A DNA stretch of 64,000 nucleotides from DASXRU01 sp034665305 (GCA_034665305.1 JAXDFZ010000011.1:62001-126000), one strand, 5' to 3'; counted from the first letter of the stretch, positions 26,316 to 35,949 are shown. Notes: a model not told the origin generated them from the letters alone. Made by a program: numbers and translations.

Positions 26316-28289
26316 CTATTGCTGTATGCGAATCTGCGGCATAAAAACCCCACCGGCATTTCCGAAACCGAAATTGTTTCCGAAACTGTTATCAGCAGTC
26401 TGTGTGAGCTGCGGTCGGAGCACACCCTGGGCAATCGCCAGACGCGCCTGAATCCGGGGCTCTGAAAGTTGAAAACGGTTGACCAGCGTCTGGGCCCGTT
26501 CAAAGTCGGTGCGCGCCAGCACCGCCAGTTCCTGAGCATAGCGATTGACCATCGAACCCAAGCCGCTGTTTGCCTGGAGTGGTAATTCACCTTCCCGAAA
26601 GACATTCAATTCGAAGCCATTCAAAACGGCGGCCGCCGAGAGCAGTTCATTGAGCTGCATGATCCCCGGCTCCAGCACTTGAAAAGCGCGCGCCGGATCG
26701 AGAGCGATCAAACTGTGGGCCACCTTGATCTGCGCATCCATTTGCTGATAGCTGGTGGCGGGACGGCTAACCAGACGCTGCGCTTCATCAAGCAATTGGC
26801 GCGAGAGTTTGGCGTTCTTCTTTTGTGCGGCGGCCGCGAGTTGCAGCAGCAGATCAATCCGCTGGTTGTCTGAGCTCAAGCCACCGAGCGTCAGCCGGAT
26901 GTCCTCAATCCTGCTGGTCTCAATTTTGTCCGCCATCTTTCGGAAATCAATTGCCTGCGTCACCATCGCTCGCGTGTTCGGCTCCAGATGGTCGTCGGCA
27001 ATTGACTTCGCCCGATCGACGTTGCCTTCCTCCAAAGCCTTCATCGCCGCTTGCTGGTAGATCCGGTTTTGCAATTGCGGCGGCGCGGCTGAAGCGGCGG
27101 TTTCAAGGCTGTTCGCATCGCCCTTCGCCATCGCCAGCGCTACCTGCGCCATGTCAAACCCGCCGCGATTGTTATTCATTCCCACTTCGGTCATTTTCTG
27201 GCGGACCGCCTGTCCGCGTTCCGGCAGATACTGATCGATCTTTGGAAGCAGCGCCTGGACACCATTCAATAATCGTCTGGCATTGGCCTGTTCCAACTCC
27301 GCATCCGATTGTGGCTGCTGCGTCAAGCCACGCACAGCAGGGCCGCGCGCGCGGCCAGCATTGCCCCCGCGCTGCGTCGCCGCTGCGGGCGTCGCCCGGA
27401 GTGCCGCTTCGACCAGGGTACGCATCACATCCTGATAAGACGATTCGCTCAGCAACTGACCGCTGTTCCGTTGGACCGGAGGAGCCGGCGTATCGGAGGT
27501 CGTAGCCGTCGTCGCCGGGGCAGGTCGCGGTCCACCAAGCAACAGGGTAAGAGCCAGGGTGCCCGCGTCCATGTTGGCTAGCATGTTCGTAGACTGCAGG
27601 CGTTGGACAAGTTTCGTCTCCAGCTTTTCAGCCGCTTCTTTATCTTTTTTCTGCAGTTGAGAAAGCACGCTGGTAAGACTGCGCGGGTATTGATCCTTCT
27701 CCAAAAACTGTTCCGCGTTTTGCAGCGCCAGTTTCGGATCGATCAAGGCGATTCGGGCGAGCAGGGCCTGTTCCAGGGTGTCGTCGGCGCTGATGATCTG
27801 ACCCGTCGGATTCTCCACGGGGGACGTTAAGGGACGCGTCGTAGCCAGCACCTGATACGCCATGGGGGCGTCGTGACGGGCGATGGCCATCACAAGCTCC
27901 TGGCGCAGTTGTGCGGATGTACGTGTTGGCGGGCCATTGCGCCGGTCAGTGTTCACATTGACTTCAACAGCGGCCGCGGCCCGGCTCATCTCAGTTACGG
28001 ATTCCGCCGCCTGAGTGAACAATGTTCGCGCGCGCGCTTCACTGCGATCCCACAGCAAATCGGCGGTTGTGATTTGCAGACGGATCCGGTTCTCCGGAAG
28101 CTTCAGAGATGCGGCGTCAGCGACCAGCTGATCCAGCAACCCGAGCGCCTTCTTCTCTAACGCCGCTTTTTCTTTCTGCGCTTGCTCGTCGGTCGCGGTC
28201 GCAGTCGGCGTCGCATCCGGCGTCTGAGCGAACGTCCCCAACGCCAGCAGGAGTGAGAACCCGGGAACTATGAAAAGCTTCTTCATCAT
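26316..28289 (-). CDS. Large secreted helical protein of unknown function
   Basis: 657 residues with a signal peptide ending near FAQ (about residue 21), followed by a Thr/Ala-rich stretch. The rest is strongly helical with Ala, Gln and Leu, resembling a stack of helical hairpins (HEAT- or TPR-like) with low-complexity Ala/Thr/Pro loops at about 250-275. No enzyme motif and no transmembrane helix beyond the signal. The start could be either of two adjacent ATG codons. Not recognised. It stands alone between repeat elements. Confidence 0.7.
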   Translation of the reverse strand: MMKKLFIVPGFSLLLALGTFAQTPDATPTATATDEQAQKEKAALEKKALGLLDQLVADAASLKLPENRIRLQITTADLLWDRSEARARTLFTQAAESVTEMSRAAAAVEVNVNTDRRNGPPTRTSAQLRQELVMAIARHDAPMAYQVLATTRPLTSPVENPTGQIISADDTLEQALLARIALIDPKLALQNAEQFLEKDQYPRSLTSVLSQLQKKDKEAAEKLETKLVQRLQSTNMLANMDAGTLALTLLLGGPRPAPATTATTSDTPAPPVQRNSGQLLSESSYQDVMRTLVEAALRATPAAATQRGGNAGRARGPAVRGLTQQPQSDAELEQANARRLLNGVQALLPKIDQYLPERGQAVRQKMTEVGMNNNRGGFDMAQVALAMAKGDANSLETAASAAPPQLQNRIYQQAAMKALEEGNVDRAKSIADDHLEPNTRAMVTQAIDFRKMADKIETSRIEDIRLTLGGLSSDNQRIDLLLQLAAAAQKKNAKLSRQLLDEAQRLVSRPATSYQQMDAQIKVAHSLIALDPARAFQVLEPGIMQLNELLSAAAVLNGFELNVFREGELPLQANSGLGSMVNRYAQELAVLARTDFERAQTLVNRFQLSEPRIQARLAIAQGVLRPQLTQTADNSFGNNFGFGNAGGVFMPQIRIQQ

Positions 28290-28494
28290 GAATACCTCGT
28301 AGACAAAGTCCGATAATGCGGCCGCTGCAACGTGTCCGTTTCAGGCGTTTAGAGTACAAGCTTTAGCTTGCGCCTTGCGTTTGGACCAAATCTTAACATG
28401 TAGCTGCGGCAGCACTGAACAAAGGGAGGGCGATACTGCTGGAGTAAGATGCGCGGGAAAGGGAATTAGTTGAACATAATCGCTGAGACTTTTG

Positions 28495-28628
28495 CTCAAG
28501 CTCTTTGCTGGGACCGCGGGCGTCCCGCCCGCAAAGTCTGATGACGCAACTGATTTGAAGAAACGGCGAAGATTGGGTGATGGGAGCGGGGCGGGCGGGA
28601 CGCCCGCGTTCCCAGCAAAGAGCTTGAG
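28495..28628. mobile_element. MITE-like element with 38-nt inverted repeats
   Basis: The left arm 28495-28532 (starting ctcaagctctttgctggga) and right arm 28591-28628 (ending cccagcaaagagcttgag) match over 37 of 38 positions as reverse complements. The inner parts are gcgggcgtcccgcccgc and gcgggcgggacgcccgc. It lies just downstream of the large BNR frame, whose stop codon at 28632 is 3 nt away. Confidence 0.75.
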
Positions 28629-28631
28629 TTG

Positions 28632-29123
28632 CTAATGGGACACTACCCGATTAGTTGATATCGCATAGGAAATCAGCGTATCCGGATTCGTGCCCCGCGC
28701 GAGGACCACATACCCAGGTTGCTTTCCTTTTGCCGCGATAGTCCATTTATAGGTGAAGTTGCGGCCGTCGCTGGCGCTCTTGGCGTTCGCTACGTCCCCG
28801 ATCTCGCTGTAGCGGACCGTGTCTTTCTGCGCCACCACAGTCACCAGCCAGAGTTCGTGCCGGGCGTCGAATCGCACAACTAAGTAGTCAAAGCGCGCGT
28901 CCTTTTTTAGAACCCAGACCTCCTGTTCGCCTTCACCTTCCTCCTCCTTCTCTTCCTTCTGTTGAGCCGCGACTTTTTCCAGTCTCCGATGGACCACTTC
29001 CTCGTTCATGCCGAGGCGGATGCCGAAAACTTCACGGGCCGGAGTTTTCGGCGCGGCGCTCGCGCCAGTTGCGAGCATGGTCACTAACAGGCAGCCGGCG
29101 CAAATCAGGTTTCTAAGCATCAT
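28632..29123 (-). CDS. Small secreted protein embedded in frame at the 3' end of the large BNR gene
   Basis: 163 residues if started at the ATG at 29123 (a second ATG follows immediately). It opens with a convincing signal peptide (about 1-24, ending ASA), then a domain with EVFGIRLGMNEEVVHRRL, a Glu/Lys-rich loop (about 52-68) and a beta-rich end. An AAAGAGAAAG stretch upstream could be a ribosome binding site. This looks like an independent exported protein. No stop codon separates it from the upstream BNR frame, so it could be expressed alone, as a fusion, or both. Function unknown. Confidence 0.6.
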   Translation of the reverse strand: MMLRNLICAGCLLVTMLATGASAAPKTPAREVFGIRLGMNEEVVHRRLEKVAAQQKEEKEEEGEGEQEVWVLKKDARFDYLVVRFDARHELWLVTVVAQKDTVRYSEIGDVANAKSASDGRNFTYKWTIAAKGKQPGYVVLARGTNPDTLISYAISTNRVVSH

Positions 29124-32100
29124 GGCTTTCTCTTTTGACAGTCGTAGGGGCGGCACGATGAACTGGGTGCCGCCACGAGTTGAATCAGAGCGAACGGTAT
29201 TTCCCTGGGCTCCCAGGAAAGCGCCGCCGCGCAAGCCGGCCAGCGCCGAACCTGAACCGATCGGAGTGTGACCCGCCGGCAGTGCTGCATTGAGTTTACT
29301 CAATGAGACTTTGACGGTAATCAGACCGGTCAATGGAGTGTACAGCCCGGTATCCGCAGTTCCAAGCACCGTATATGTGATCGCGCCCGCTCCCTGATGT
29401 TCGCGTACGGCTTTGCCATAAACATAGGATTGCTGTCCTTGGGCATTCGTGGAAAGCATCACGAAGAATTGATCACCGCGGTCGGAAATGCCGAAGTTGT
29501 AGTCGCCCGTCGGACTTACCTGGGCGTACGGCGTGTTGGCGGCGAAATTCATACGCCACGAACCGTTGGGCGCTGCCAGCGGTAACACGCCTGAGACCTT
29601 CATCTTCGCCACCAGCACCCGACTGCTGCCCGTGCCTTCAATCGAATACTTGATGGAAAGGATGTCGAAGGGATCGTCAACGTCCAGCGCGGCGGTCTGC
29701 GTTCGCACGTCGTGCCGGAAGTCCACCACCTGCGATCCATCCGTTGAGTAAGGCGTCGGCGCCGGGACCGCGCTGCCCTGCACTGGCGCCGGAACGTCGG
29801 TGCCTTTGATACCGGGGCCACTGGTTTGGCGAGCCACGTAGGTGTGCCCGTCAAAGTCGTTGTGGTCGTCGGTGTACGCAACTACCGCCGCGCCTGTGGG
29901 ATCGAACCCAATCTGAAAGTAATCCAGCAGGTTGCGATTGGGTGATGGACCAGGAATTAACGGCAAGCCTTTCTCGGAGATATTGCTGCCGTGAATGAAG
30001 TGATCGCTGAGTTCCACTTGCCGGAAAGTAGGCACCGCGGCAGTGGCGTTTAGACTCTGCGCAAAGAAAACTTTCCAGTTCGCATTGTCATTGTTGGACG
30101 ATTCGGTCGTGCCATACCAAACCACGCCGATCGATCCGGGGACTGGGCCGGTTTCGAGCCATGGCAGCAAAGCAGTTCTGGTTTCTGGTCCATCGCTGAC
30201 GCGAATTGCAGGGCTCCAGCTCAGACCCTTGTTCTTCGAATACTTGATGTAGACGCTCTTTCCATCGGAGTAACAAACGTACACGGTCCCGTCCTTCGCA
30301 GCCTTCACCACGAAGAAGATGTGCGCGTTGCCACTGGGAAGCACCTGGTAAGTGGTGTACGACACCGGCTGCACGCCCGCCGCTGCGGGAACGCCGACAG
30401 CGACGACGCCATTAGCTCCGGCTACGTAAACCGTGCCATCGTTCTGGTCTACGGTGATGCCACCGACCTGGCCAATGGTCCCAACCGGAACGGCCGGTCC
30501 ATAAGTTAAACCGCCGTCATTTGAACGTTGGACCATCGCGACTGCCGGATTCAGCGTGCGGTATAGGAGATAGACAGAATCCTTGCCAAAGAATTCCATC
30601 CACTGCCGGTCGTCTGCCGGAACTCCTCCGGTAACGTTGCCGGCCGGATTCTTAGTGAACGTCGCGCCGCGATCAGTTGAAATAGCGGACGAAATGTTCG
30701 CCGCGGTAAGACTGGTGAAGGCGAGATACGGCGGCTTGCCCGCGCTCGATTCATCAAAGCCCACCGCGAGATCTACGTCGCCGCCACCGTCTGCGCCAAC
30801 CTCCATGGATTCATCCGGCGAGAACTGATCCGGCTGGCCGCGATAGATCGGGTTCCGCATTAGTGGATCATACGTAGCGCTGCCGGGTTGCAGATCGAAG
30901 TACCAAAGATCGACTCCCGCCGGTACACCGCGAATACCTGCGACGTAGGCGTTGCCAAACTTGTCCACACGCATACTCGGCTCGCCGTCGCGGCTAGCCA
31001 CCGATGCGCGCAAGGCCATGTTCGGACTGAAGGTGATGCCACCTTTGACATAATTCGCCGTGCCGGGCGGCAACGGCGGATCGACCGGTATGCAGGCGCC
31101 GTTTATGGCGCCCACGGTGTAACTAGTCTTGGTAACTTCGTCAACGGTGCTGAATAGCTGCACCGCCACCGCATCTGTGGTTTGTTCGGTTTGCGCTCCG
31201 AGGTTCGCCAGGGTTCCGCCCGCGTTGGCGATGCCCTTGGTAGTGTCGCCGATCTTGGACATCGCGACGGTCAAGGTCACCGTGCCGTCCGCGTTGTAAG
31301 ACCCCTCCTCGATTCCGCCGAGCGACGTTAGCAGGTTCCCCGATTGCGTGCCGTAGTCATAACTGATTGCCGAGCTTCCGTCAGAAGTCATTGCCAGGTA
31401 GTAAGTAGTTAACGTTCCTCCCGGAGGTGTGAAATCAAACAGGACGCGCCAGACGGCTCCGGCGGGAATCGTGCTCAGGTTGTCGACCTTGAGTTTGAAA
31501 GCAAGCCGCGCGGAATTCAGGTAGCGATAGTCTTCGCCCGCAGTCAACGATCTAATGTCGAGCTGGGTCGCACCCGGTTGCGGCAGGATCGGATCCTGTT
31601 GATCGCCGCCCGGATCGCTGGCCACTTCCGTTCCGGTCACACACACATTACCTCCCGGAGTCGGCGAAGCCGTCGGGGTTGGCGTGGGCGTGGCGGTCGG
31701 ACTTGGGTTTGGCGTCGGCGTTGGTGTCGGCGACGGCGCGGTACCCGGATTGAAGTACGGCATCGTTACCGTTGAGTCGCAGGGTATGCCGCTGGTACTG
31801 CCCGGACACTGATCCTGCGAGTCGTAGTAAATCGCGGAGCCGGTCTGCGTATCGGCGAAAACCGGATCGATATGCAAAACGAAGTTCGTGCTGGCGGTTA
31901 CCTGCGGCAGGTTCACACTTGCCGTCAGTAACGTGGGAATATTCGGGAGCGCCGGTGTAGCGTGCACCACTTGTTCGAACACCTTCGTGCCGTCCGCCCA
32001 CAACCTGATGGTCCAATCGGCATTACCCGTGAGTCCGCAGTTTTTGCAGGTGGCCCACCACTTCAGATCCATGGCGCCCTTGAGCGTGGTTGGTTCATCC

Positions 32101-34193
32101 AAATGCCAGATCCAATTTGGATCATAAATGTTTCGATCAGCCGTTCCGTTGTGCACGACATCGGGAACGTCCCAGTGACCGGGCGCGCCTGTGCCCAGCG
32201 TCGCATCTGGTATCAGCATCGGACCGTCGCAGGCCAGAATGTCTCCCGTGCCGCTGCCGGTGCAACTCGATTCATGCGTGGGATTCCCGTGGAAGTGCAG
32301 AACTCTCGGGCCTGATGGCGCCGGAGTCGGGGTCGCTGTTGGACTCGGCGTCGGCGTCGGACTGGGATCACTGGTAGGATCGAATGTCGCAAACATGCGC
32401 CGGCCACTAACCTGACGTGCAATCGTAGCCTTCTTCGCGTGTGAACCAGACGGGCCGCTGCAGTTGACGCAACCATCGGCGTAGCCCACCAGCACCCGGC
32501 CTTCGCGGTCGACGGCTGATCCCATGAAATCCAAAAGGTTGCGACACGGATTGCTGCCGCCCTGCATCCAGATACAGCCGCGCTGCACCGGATCTGTCGG
32601 CGTGGCATCAATCGTGGTCCATGTTTGGCCGCGATTAAAGGTTGACGCTACATACAGGTGCCACTCACCCTGGAAAGTCGCATCCTGAAACGACCCTCCG
32701 CTCGGCGTGCCAAGAAAAGCAAAGGCCGCGCGCTCATCGTCGCCAGCAACCATCCGCGGGAACACTGTGTTCTTGATACCGTAAGGCGCGCCGACATCAG
32801 CGCTCGGTGTCCAGTTAACTCCCTTGTCGCGCGAAACCGCGACGCTTGGGCGGCCATCTCCGTTTTGATAACCAAGATAGACCGTTCCCCCCGCGCCAAC
32901 CGCGATGCCAGGATCGACATTTCCGCCCAAGGTGTTGGGAACCGTTCTAACCTTCCAGGTGATCCCGTTGTCTTCGGAAACAGCAACGCCCTGTTTGCCG
33001 CCGCAGTTCTTGTTGGGTACGTAGACGGTGCCATCCGGCCCCACCGAAGGATGTCCATGCAGGCCGCCGCATTCAGTTGTATAAATCGGCACGCCCGGTC
33101 CATAAGTCACACCGCCATCGGTACTGAGCGAGCAATACGCCGTAACGCCCGATTGCGCGCAGTAATAAGTAGCCTGGTAATAACCGCCAGCCGGATCGGG
33201 TAACGGCAAGGTTCCCGGTAGTGGCTCGTGAAACGGCCCACCACCGATACCCTGGTGGTCGGCGCCGCTCGGCAGCCCGCATCCCTGGTTCTGGACCCAT
33301 GTCTCGCCGTCGTCATCGGTGTACGCTGAAAGACTGCAGCCGTCGGTGAGCACCGCCAGGCCGTTCGCGGCTGCCGGAGTTACCAACTGCGACACGATCG
33401 TTCGCCCGGTGCGAGGATTCGTAAACAGAATAGGATCCATTGTGATCAAGTCAGTCCCGATAAAGCTTTTGTCCTCCCACGTGGCTTTGGCAGGGAAAGT
33501 CGAATCGTCGAAACTCACCCGCAGAGTCTGCGTCTCAGCGATGAACATCGCCCGGTTCGTTTTCCAATTCACGCCGATGGTTGGCTCGCCCGCCGCGCTG
33601 CCAAGGTTTCCGGAGGCCGCGAAGTTGTGATAGCTGATGTTGGTATCTGTTCCTTGCACCGCCGGGTTGACTACGTGGTGCTTCAGTTCAGCACTGGCGG
33701 AAAAACTATTGGTGTCCGCGCCGACCATCGGCGCAAACGGCGAGGCCGTTACCGTGTAGGTCCCCGGAGCGGGGTTCAGTAAAACAACCAACTCGGCCTG
33801 TCCGGGGCTGTTTCCCGAGCCATCGACCAGATTGCCAGCCGGCCCATAAACCTGCATGTCCCAATCGCCAAGCAACGCCGGCGTGAGCCGAATCTCTACC
33901 AAATAAGAACCATAGCCTGCGGAAGGCGCCTGGATTGTTAGCGTAAAGTTTTCGCACCCGGCATTGTTCGGTCCGGCGCAATCCGCTGACCCCGTCGGCG
34001 CCTTTATCTGCCCGGTCCACGTCACCAGGGGATTCGCTTCAGAGATTGATCCCGACGTAGGATTTGCACTATGTGAAGCGGGAACCACCAAAACGAGCAC
34101 TGCAAAGACGGCCGCCAGCAAGGTGCTAAACATTGCGAGCCGGACTTTTGAACTCAACGAAGCGGATTTAAGAGTGGGCAAGGTTCTGTACAT
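28632..34193 (-). CDS. Very large secreted BNR/sialidase-like protein, frame fused to a second secreted protein
   Basis: 1853 residues from the ATG at 34193, which has an AGGAG site upstream (a frame to 34310 adds 39 unlikely residues). Signal peptide about 1-43; an N-terminal beta domain (about 50-170); a first propeller (about 175-605) with Asp-box motifs such as STDGGVTYGP and SEDNGITWKV; a Thr/Pro linker (about 608-628); a carbohydrate-binding-like domain; a second linker (about 819-845); a second propeller (about 1050-1460) with ISTDRGATF and KYSKNKGLSW; and C-terminal beta domains. Both propellers end in a similar RNLLD segment, so one is a duplicate. Catalytic sialidase residues were not identified. 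From about residue 1691 the frame reads into a new signal peptide without any stop, so the true 3' end is uncertain. Confidence 0.75.
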   Translation of the reverse strand: MYRTLPTLKSASLSSKVRLAMFSTLLAAVFAVLVLVVPASHSANPTSGSISEANPLVTWTGQIKAPTGSADCAGPNNAGCENFTLTIQAPSAGYGSYLVEIRLTPALLGDWDMQVYGPAGNLVDGSGNSPGQAELVVLLNPAPGTYTVTASPFAPMVGADTNSFSASAELKHHVVNPAVQGTDTNISYHNFAASGNLGSAAGEPTIGVNWKTNRAMFIAETQTLRVSFDDSTFPAKATWEDKSFIGTDLITMDPILFTNPRTGRTIVSQLVTPAAANGLAVLTDGCSLSAYTDDDGETWVQNQGCGLPSGADHQGIGGGPFHEPLPGTLPLPDPAGGYYQATYYCAQSGVTAYCSLSTDGGVTYGPGVPIYTTECGGLHGHPSVGPDGTVYVPNKNCGGKQGVAVSEDNGITWKVRTVPNTLGGNVDPGIAVGAGGTVYLGYQNGDGRPSVAVSRDKGVNWTPSADVGAPYGIKNTVFPRMVAGDDERAAFAFLGTPSGGSFQDATFQGEWHLYVASTFNRGQTWTTIDATPTDPVQRGCIWMQGGSNPCRNLLDFMGSAVDREGRVLVGYADGCVNCSGPSGSHAKKATIARQVSGRRMFATFDPTSDPSPTPTPSPTATPTPAPSGPRVLHFHGNPTHESSCTGSGTGDILACDGPMLIPDATLGTGAPGHWDVPDVVHNGTADRNIYDPNWIWHLDEPTTLKGAMDLKWWATCKNCGLTGNADWTIRLWADGTKVFEQVVHATPALPNIPTLLTASVNLPQVTASTNFVLHIDPVFADTQTGSAIYYDSQDQCPGSTSGIPCDSTVTMPYFNPGTAPSPTPTPTPNPSPTATPTPTPTASPTPGGNVCVTGTEVASDPGGDQQDPILPQPGATQLDIRSLTAGEDYRYLNSARLAFKLKVDNLSTIPAGAVWRVLFDFTPPGGTLTTYYLAMTSDGSSAISYDYGTQSGNLLTSLGGIEEGSYNADGTVTLTVAMSKIGDTTKGIANAGGTLANLGAQTEQTTDAVAVQLFSTVDEVTKTSYTVGAINGACIPVDPPLPPGTANYVKGGITFSPNMALRASVASRDGEPSMRVDKFGNAYVAGIRGVPAGVDLWYFDLQPGSATYDPLMRNPIYRGQPDQFSPDESMEVGADGGGDVDLAVGFDESSAGKPPYLAFTSLTAANISSAISTDRGATFTKNPAGNVTGGVPADDRQWMEFFGKDSVYLLYRTLNPAVAMVQRSNDGGLTYGPAVPVGTIGQVGGITVDQNDGTVYVAGANGVVAVGVPAAAGVQPVSYTTYQVLPSGNAHIFFVVKAAKDGTVYVCYSDGKSVYIKYSKNKGLSWSPAIRVSDGPETRTALLPWLETGPVPGSIGVVWYGTTESSNNDNANWKVFFAQSLNATAAVPTFRQVELSDHFIHGSNISEKGLPLIPGPSPNRNLLDYFQIGFDPTGAAVVAYTDDHNDFDGHTYVARQTSGPGIKGTDVPAPVQGSAVPAPTPYSTDGSQVVDFRHDVRTQTAALDVDDPFDILSIKYSIEGTGSSRVLVAKMKVSGVLPLAAPNGSWRMNFAANTPYAQVSPTGDYNFGISDRGDQFFVMLSTNAQGQQSYVYGKAVREHQGAGAITYTVLGTADTGLYTPLTGLITVKVSLSKLNAALPAGHTPIGSGSALAGLRGGAFLGAQGNTVRSDSTRGGTQFIVPPLRLSKEKAMMLRNLICAGCLLVTMLATGASAAPKTPAREVFGIRLGMNEEVVHRRLEKVAAQQKEEKEEEGEGEQEVWVLKKDARFDYLVVRFDARHELWLVTVVAQKDTVRYSEIGDVANAKSASDGRNFTYKWTIAAKGKQPGYVVLARGTNPDTLISYAISTNRVVSH
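29141..29174. repeat. Family F repeat inside the BNR/secreted-protein junction
   Basis: gtaggggcggcacgatgaac followed by tgggtgccgccacg: the same gtaggggcggc palindrome as at 5634 and 45080. Here it occupies the place where a stop codon and intergenic spacer would be expected, and it is read through in frame. Confidence 0.6.
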
Positions 34194-34611
34194 GGTAGCT
34201 CTCCTGAAGTTGGTAACGACGGTGTTCATCGAAGACACAGGCTTCGCGCTTTGAACGATGCGGCGCGAAATCCGGCGGGCAGTAGTAATTAGAAATTGGT
34301 CTGCGAGCACACGTACACTTTATTAATCGCTCTTGAGGAATTCTTGAGGAATACTTGAGCGGTTAACGGTCTTTCCAGTTCCACCAGCGGAATGTGGAAA
34401 TTAGCCCGAAATATTGAGGATTTCCGCAAAAGTTACGAAAGGGTTACAAATTAGAAACGGAGTAGCTTGGGCCGAAGGCCCTTATCGAGGAAAAGCTCGA
34501 TCGGCGCTCCTCGCTTCAAGTATCAGAGCCGCACGGCTACTATCCTTAGGCTCAATTAACGTTCAGCAGGGTTTTTGGTCAGGGACCTCTTTGCCGGGGT
34601 TTGGGTTACCG
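34194..34611. other. Divergent promoter region
   Basis: About 420 nt between the divergent BNR gene and the heptosyltransferase gene, assuming the latter starts at 34612. A short direct repeat (ttcttgagga, ttcttgagga, about 34331-34352) is visible. The forward frame between 34414 and 34611 is open but lacks glycosyltransferase similarity. No confident promoter. Confidence 0.4.
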
Positions 34612-35643
34612 ATGCGAGTATTGATTGTCAGACTTTCTTCGATGGGCGATGTCGTCCAAACCCTTCCGGCGCTTAGCGATGCCGCGCGGGCCTTTCCTGA
34701 CATACGTTTTGATTGGGCAGTGGACCAGTCGTTTGCGGAGGTACCGGCTTGGCATCAACGAGTCGACCAGATATTCCCCAGCGCCCATCGCCGTTGGGGA
34801 AAAGATCTAAGGCAAACCGTGAAGCGCCGGGAATTTAATGAATTCCTGAAAACTTTGCGCGGACGTCGCTACGACGCGATCGTCGATCTCCAGGGAGAAT
34901 GGAAAAGCGCGATGATCGCCAGGTTGGCGAAAGGCACGCGTCACGGCCACGACGCGCGATCAGCGCATGAGTGGGGCGCCCATCTGACTTACCACAAAAG
35001 ATACAACGTGCCGAAGCGGCAGCATTCGATTCAACGCATGCGCCAACTGTTAGCAAAGGCCCTGGGTTATTCCTACGCAGAAAATGAAGTTGATTATGGA
35101 ATGGATCCCGCGGGGTTTGCGCCGCAGCCTGTGGGCGCCGACCGGCCTTACCTGGTGTTCATTCACAGTACGAGCTGGACCTCAAAAGTTTGGCCGGAGT
35201 TTTACTGGCAGGAGCTGGTGCGCAAAGCGACCGGCGCGGGTTTTCAGATTGTCTTACCCTGGGGTTCAACTGCCGAACGAGAGCGTTCGATGCAGATTGC
35301 CGCGGGTAACGATCAGGTTTTGGTTTTGCCCGCGCTTTCAATCTCACAGAAAGCATCAGTCATCGCTCGCGCAACCGCGACCGTCGGGTTGGATACCGGC
35401 CTCAGTCACATCGCCGCCGGTTTCAACATTCCCTCAGTGACGCTTTACGGCGCGACCGATCCGTTTTTGGTCGGTGCTACCGGCAAAAATCAGAAGCATC
35501 TGGCTTCAAACTTCGAATGCGTAAAATGCCACGAGGTCGAATGCCTCTACGGCAAGCCGGCAGCATTCAAGCCCGCATGCTTCGTGGAGATGACTCCCGA
35601 CGTTGTCTGGGAGGAAGTCCAACGCTTGTTGCCCGCCCCGTAG
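34612..35643 (+). CDS. waaC: Glycosyltransferase family 9, LPS heptosyltransferase I-like
   Basis: 343 residues from the ATG at 34612, where the family N-terminus begins (MRVLIVRLSSMGDVVQTLPA); the open frame back to 34414 has no similarity. GT9 enzymes transfer ADP-heptose to the lipid A-Kdo core on the inner face of the membrane. SSMGDVVQTLPA is the acceptor-side loop. C-terminal signatures are WPEFYWQELV, GLDTGLSHIAAGF and SVTLYGATDP for nucleotide-sugar binding, plus a Cys cluster ECVKCHEVECLYG common in this branch. Its presence supports a diderm with heptose-containing LPS. Whether it is heptosyltransferase I or II is less certain. Confidence 0.85.
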   Translation: MRVLIVRLSSMGDVVQTLPALSDAARAFPDIRFDWAVDQSFAEVPAWHQRVDQIFPSAHRRWGKDLRQTVKRREFNEFLKTLRGRRYDAIVDLQGEWKSAMIARLAKGTRHGHDARSAHEWGAHLTYHKRYNVPKRQHSIQRMRQLLAKALGYSYAENEVDYGMDPAGFAPQPVGADRPYLVFIHSTSWTSKVWPEFYWQELVRKATGAGFQIVLPWGSTAERERSMQIAAGNDQVLVLPALSISQKASVIARATATVGLDTGLSHIAAGFNIPSVTLYGATDPFLVGATGKNQKHLASNFECVKCHEVECLYGKPAAFKPACFVEMTPDVVWEEVQRLLPAP

Positions 35644-35649
35644 TCTCAC

Positions 35650-35876
35650 GTCGTAGGTCATCACCTCTCAGGTCTCAAGTCTCAGGTCTCAAGTCTCAGG
35701 GCTCAAGTCCCAGGTCTCAGGTCTCAGGTCTCAGTCTCAGATCTCAGATCTCAGATCTCAGATCTCAGATCTCACGTCTCAGGTCTCAGGTCTCAAGTCT
35801 CAGGGCTCAGGGCTCAGGGCTCAGAGCCCAGGGCTCAGATCTGAGATCTCAGATCTGAGATCTCAAATCCCACCCG
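35650..35876. repeat. Tandem low-complexity repeat (ctcaggtctcaagt / agatctc units)
   Basis: Over 220 nt made of 7-nt units such as ctcaggt, ctcaagt, ctcagat and ctcaggg in irregular order, with a run of atctcag units near 35735-35775 and an inverted agatctgagatctc tail. No gene. Not a CRISPR array because the units are too short and there are no unique spacers. Length probably varies between strains by slippage. Confidence 0.8.
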
Positions 35877-35903
35877 CCCTTACTAAAAAATCCCTTGTCT
35901 CCG

Positions 35904-35949
35904 CAATACAAGGACTTTTGTAAGACGCGATACCAGAAACCTTGTATTG
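35904..35949. promoter_or_regulatory. Stem-loop upstream of the nuclease gene
   Basis: CAATACAAGG (35904-35913) and CCTTGTATTG (35940-35949) are exact complements around a 26-nt loop, about 130 nt before the exported nuclease gene. It could be a regulatory hairpin or an operator dyad; there is no T-run for termination. Low certainty. Confidence 0.35.

Noticed and set aside
26825..27505. Forward 226-codon frame
   Set aside because: Shadow of the large helical secreted protein; rich in Arg, Pro and Ser as expected of a GC-rich antisense frame.
34414..34611. N-terminal extension of the heptosyltransferase
   Set aside because: The GT9 signature starts at 34612; the extension is basic, lacks similarity and has no ribosome binding site.
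35650..35876. Possible CRISPR array
   Set aside because: Units are only 7 nt, directly adjacent and lack unique spacers; no cas gene nearby.
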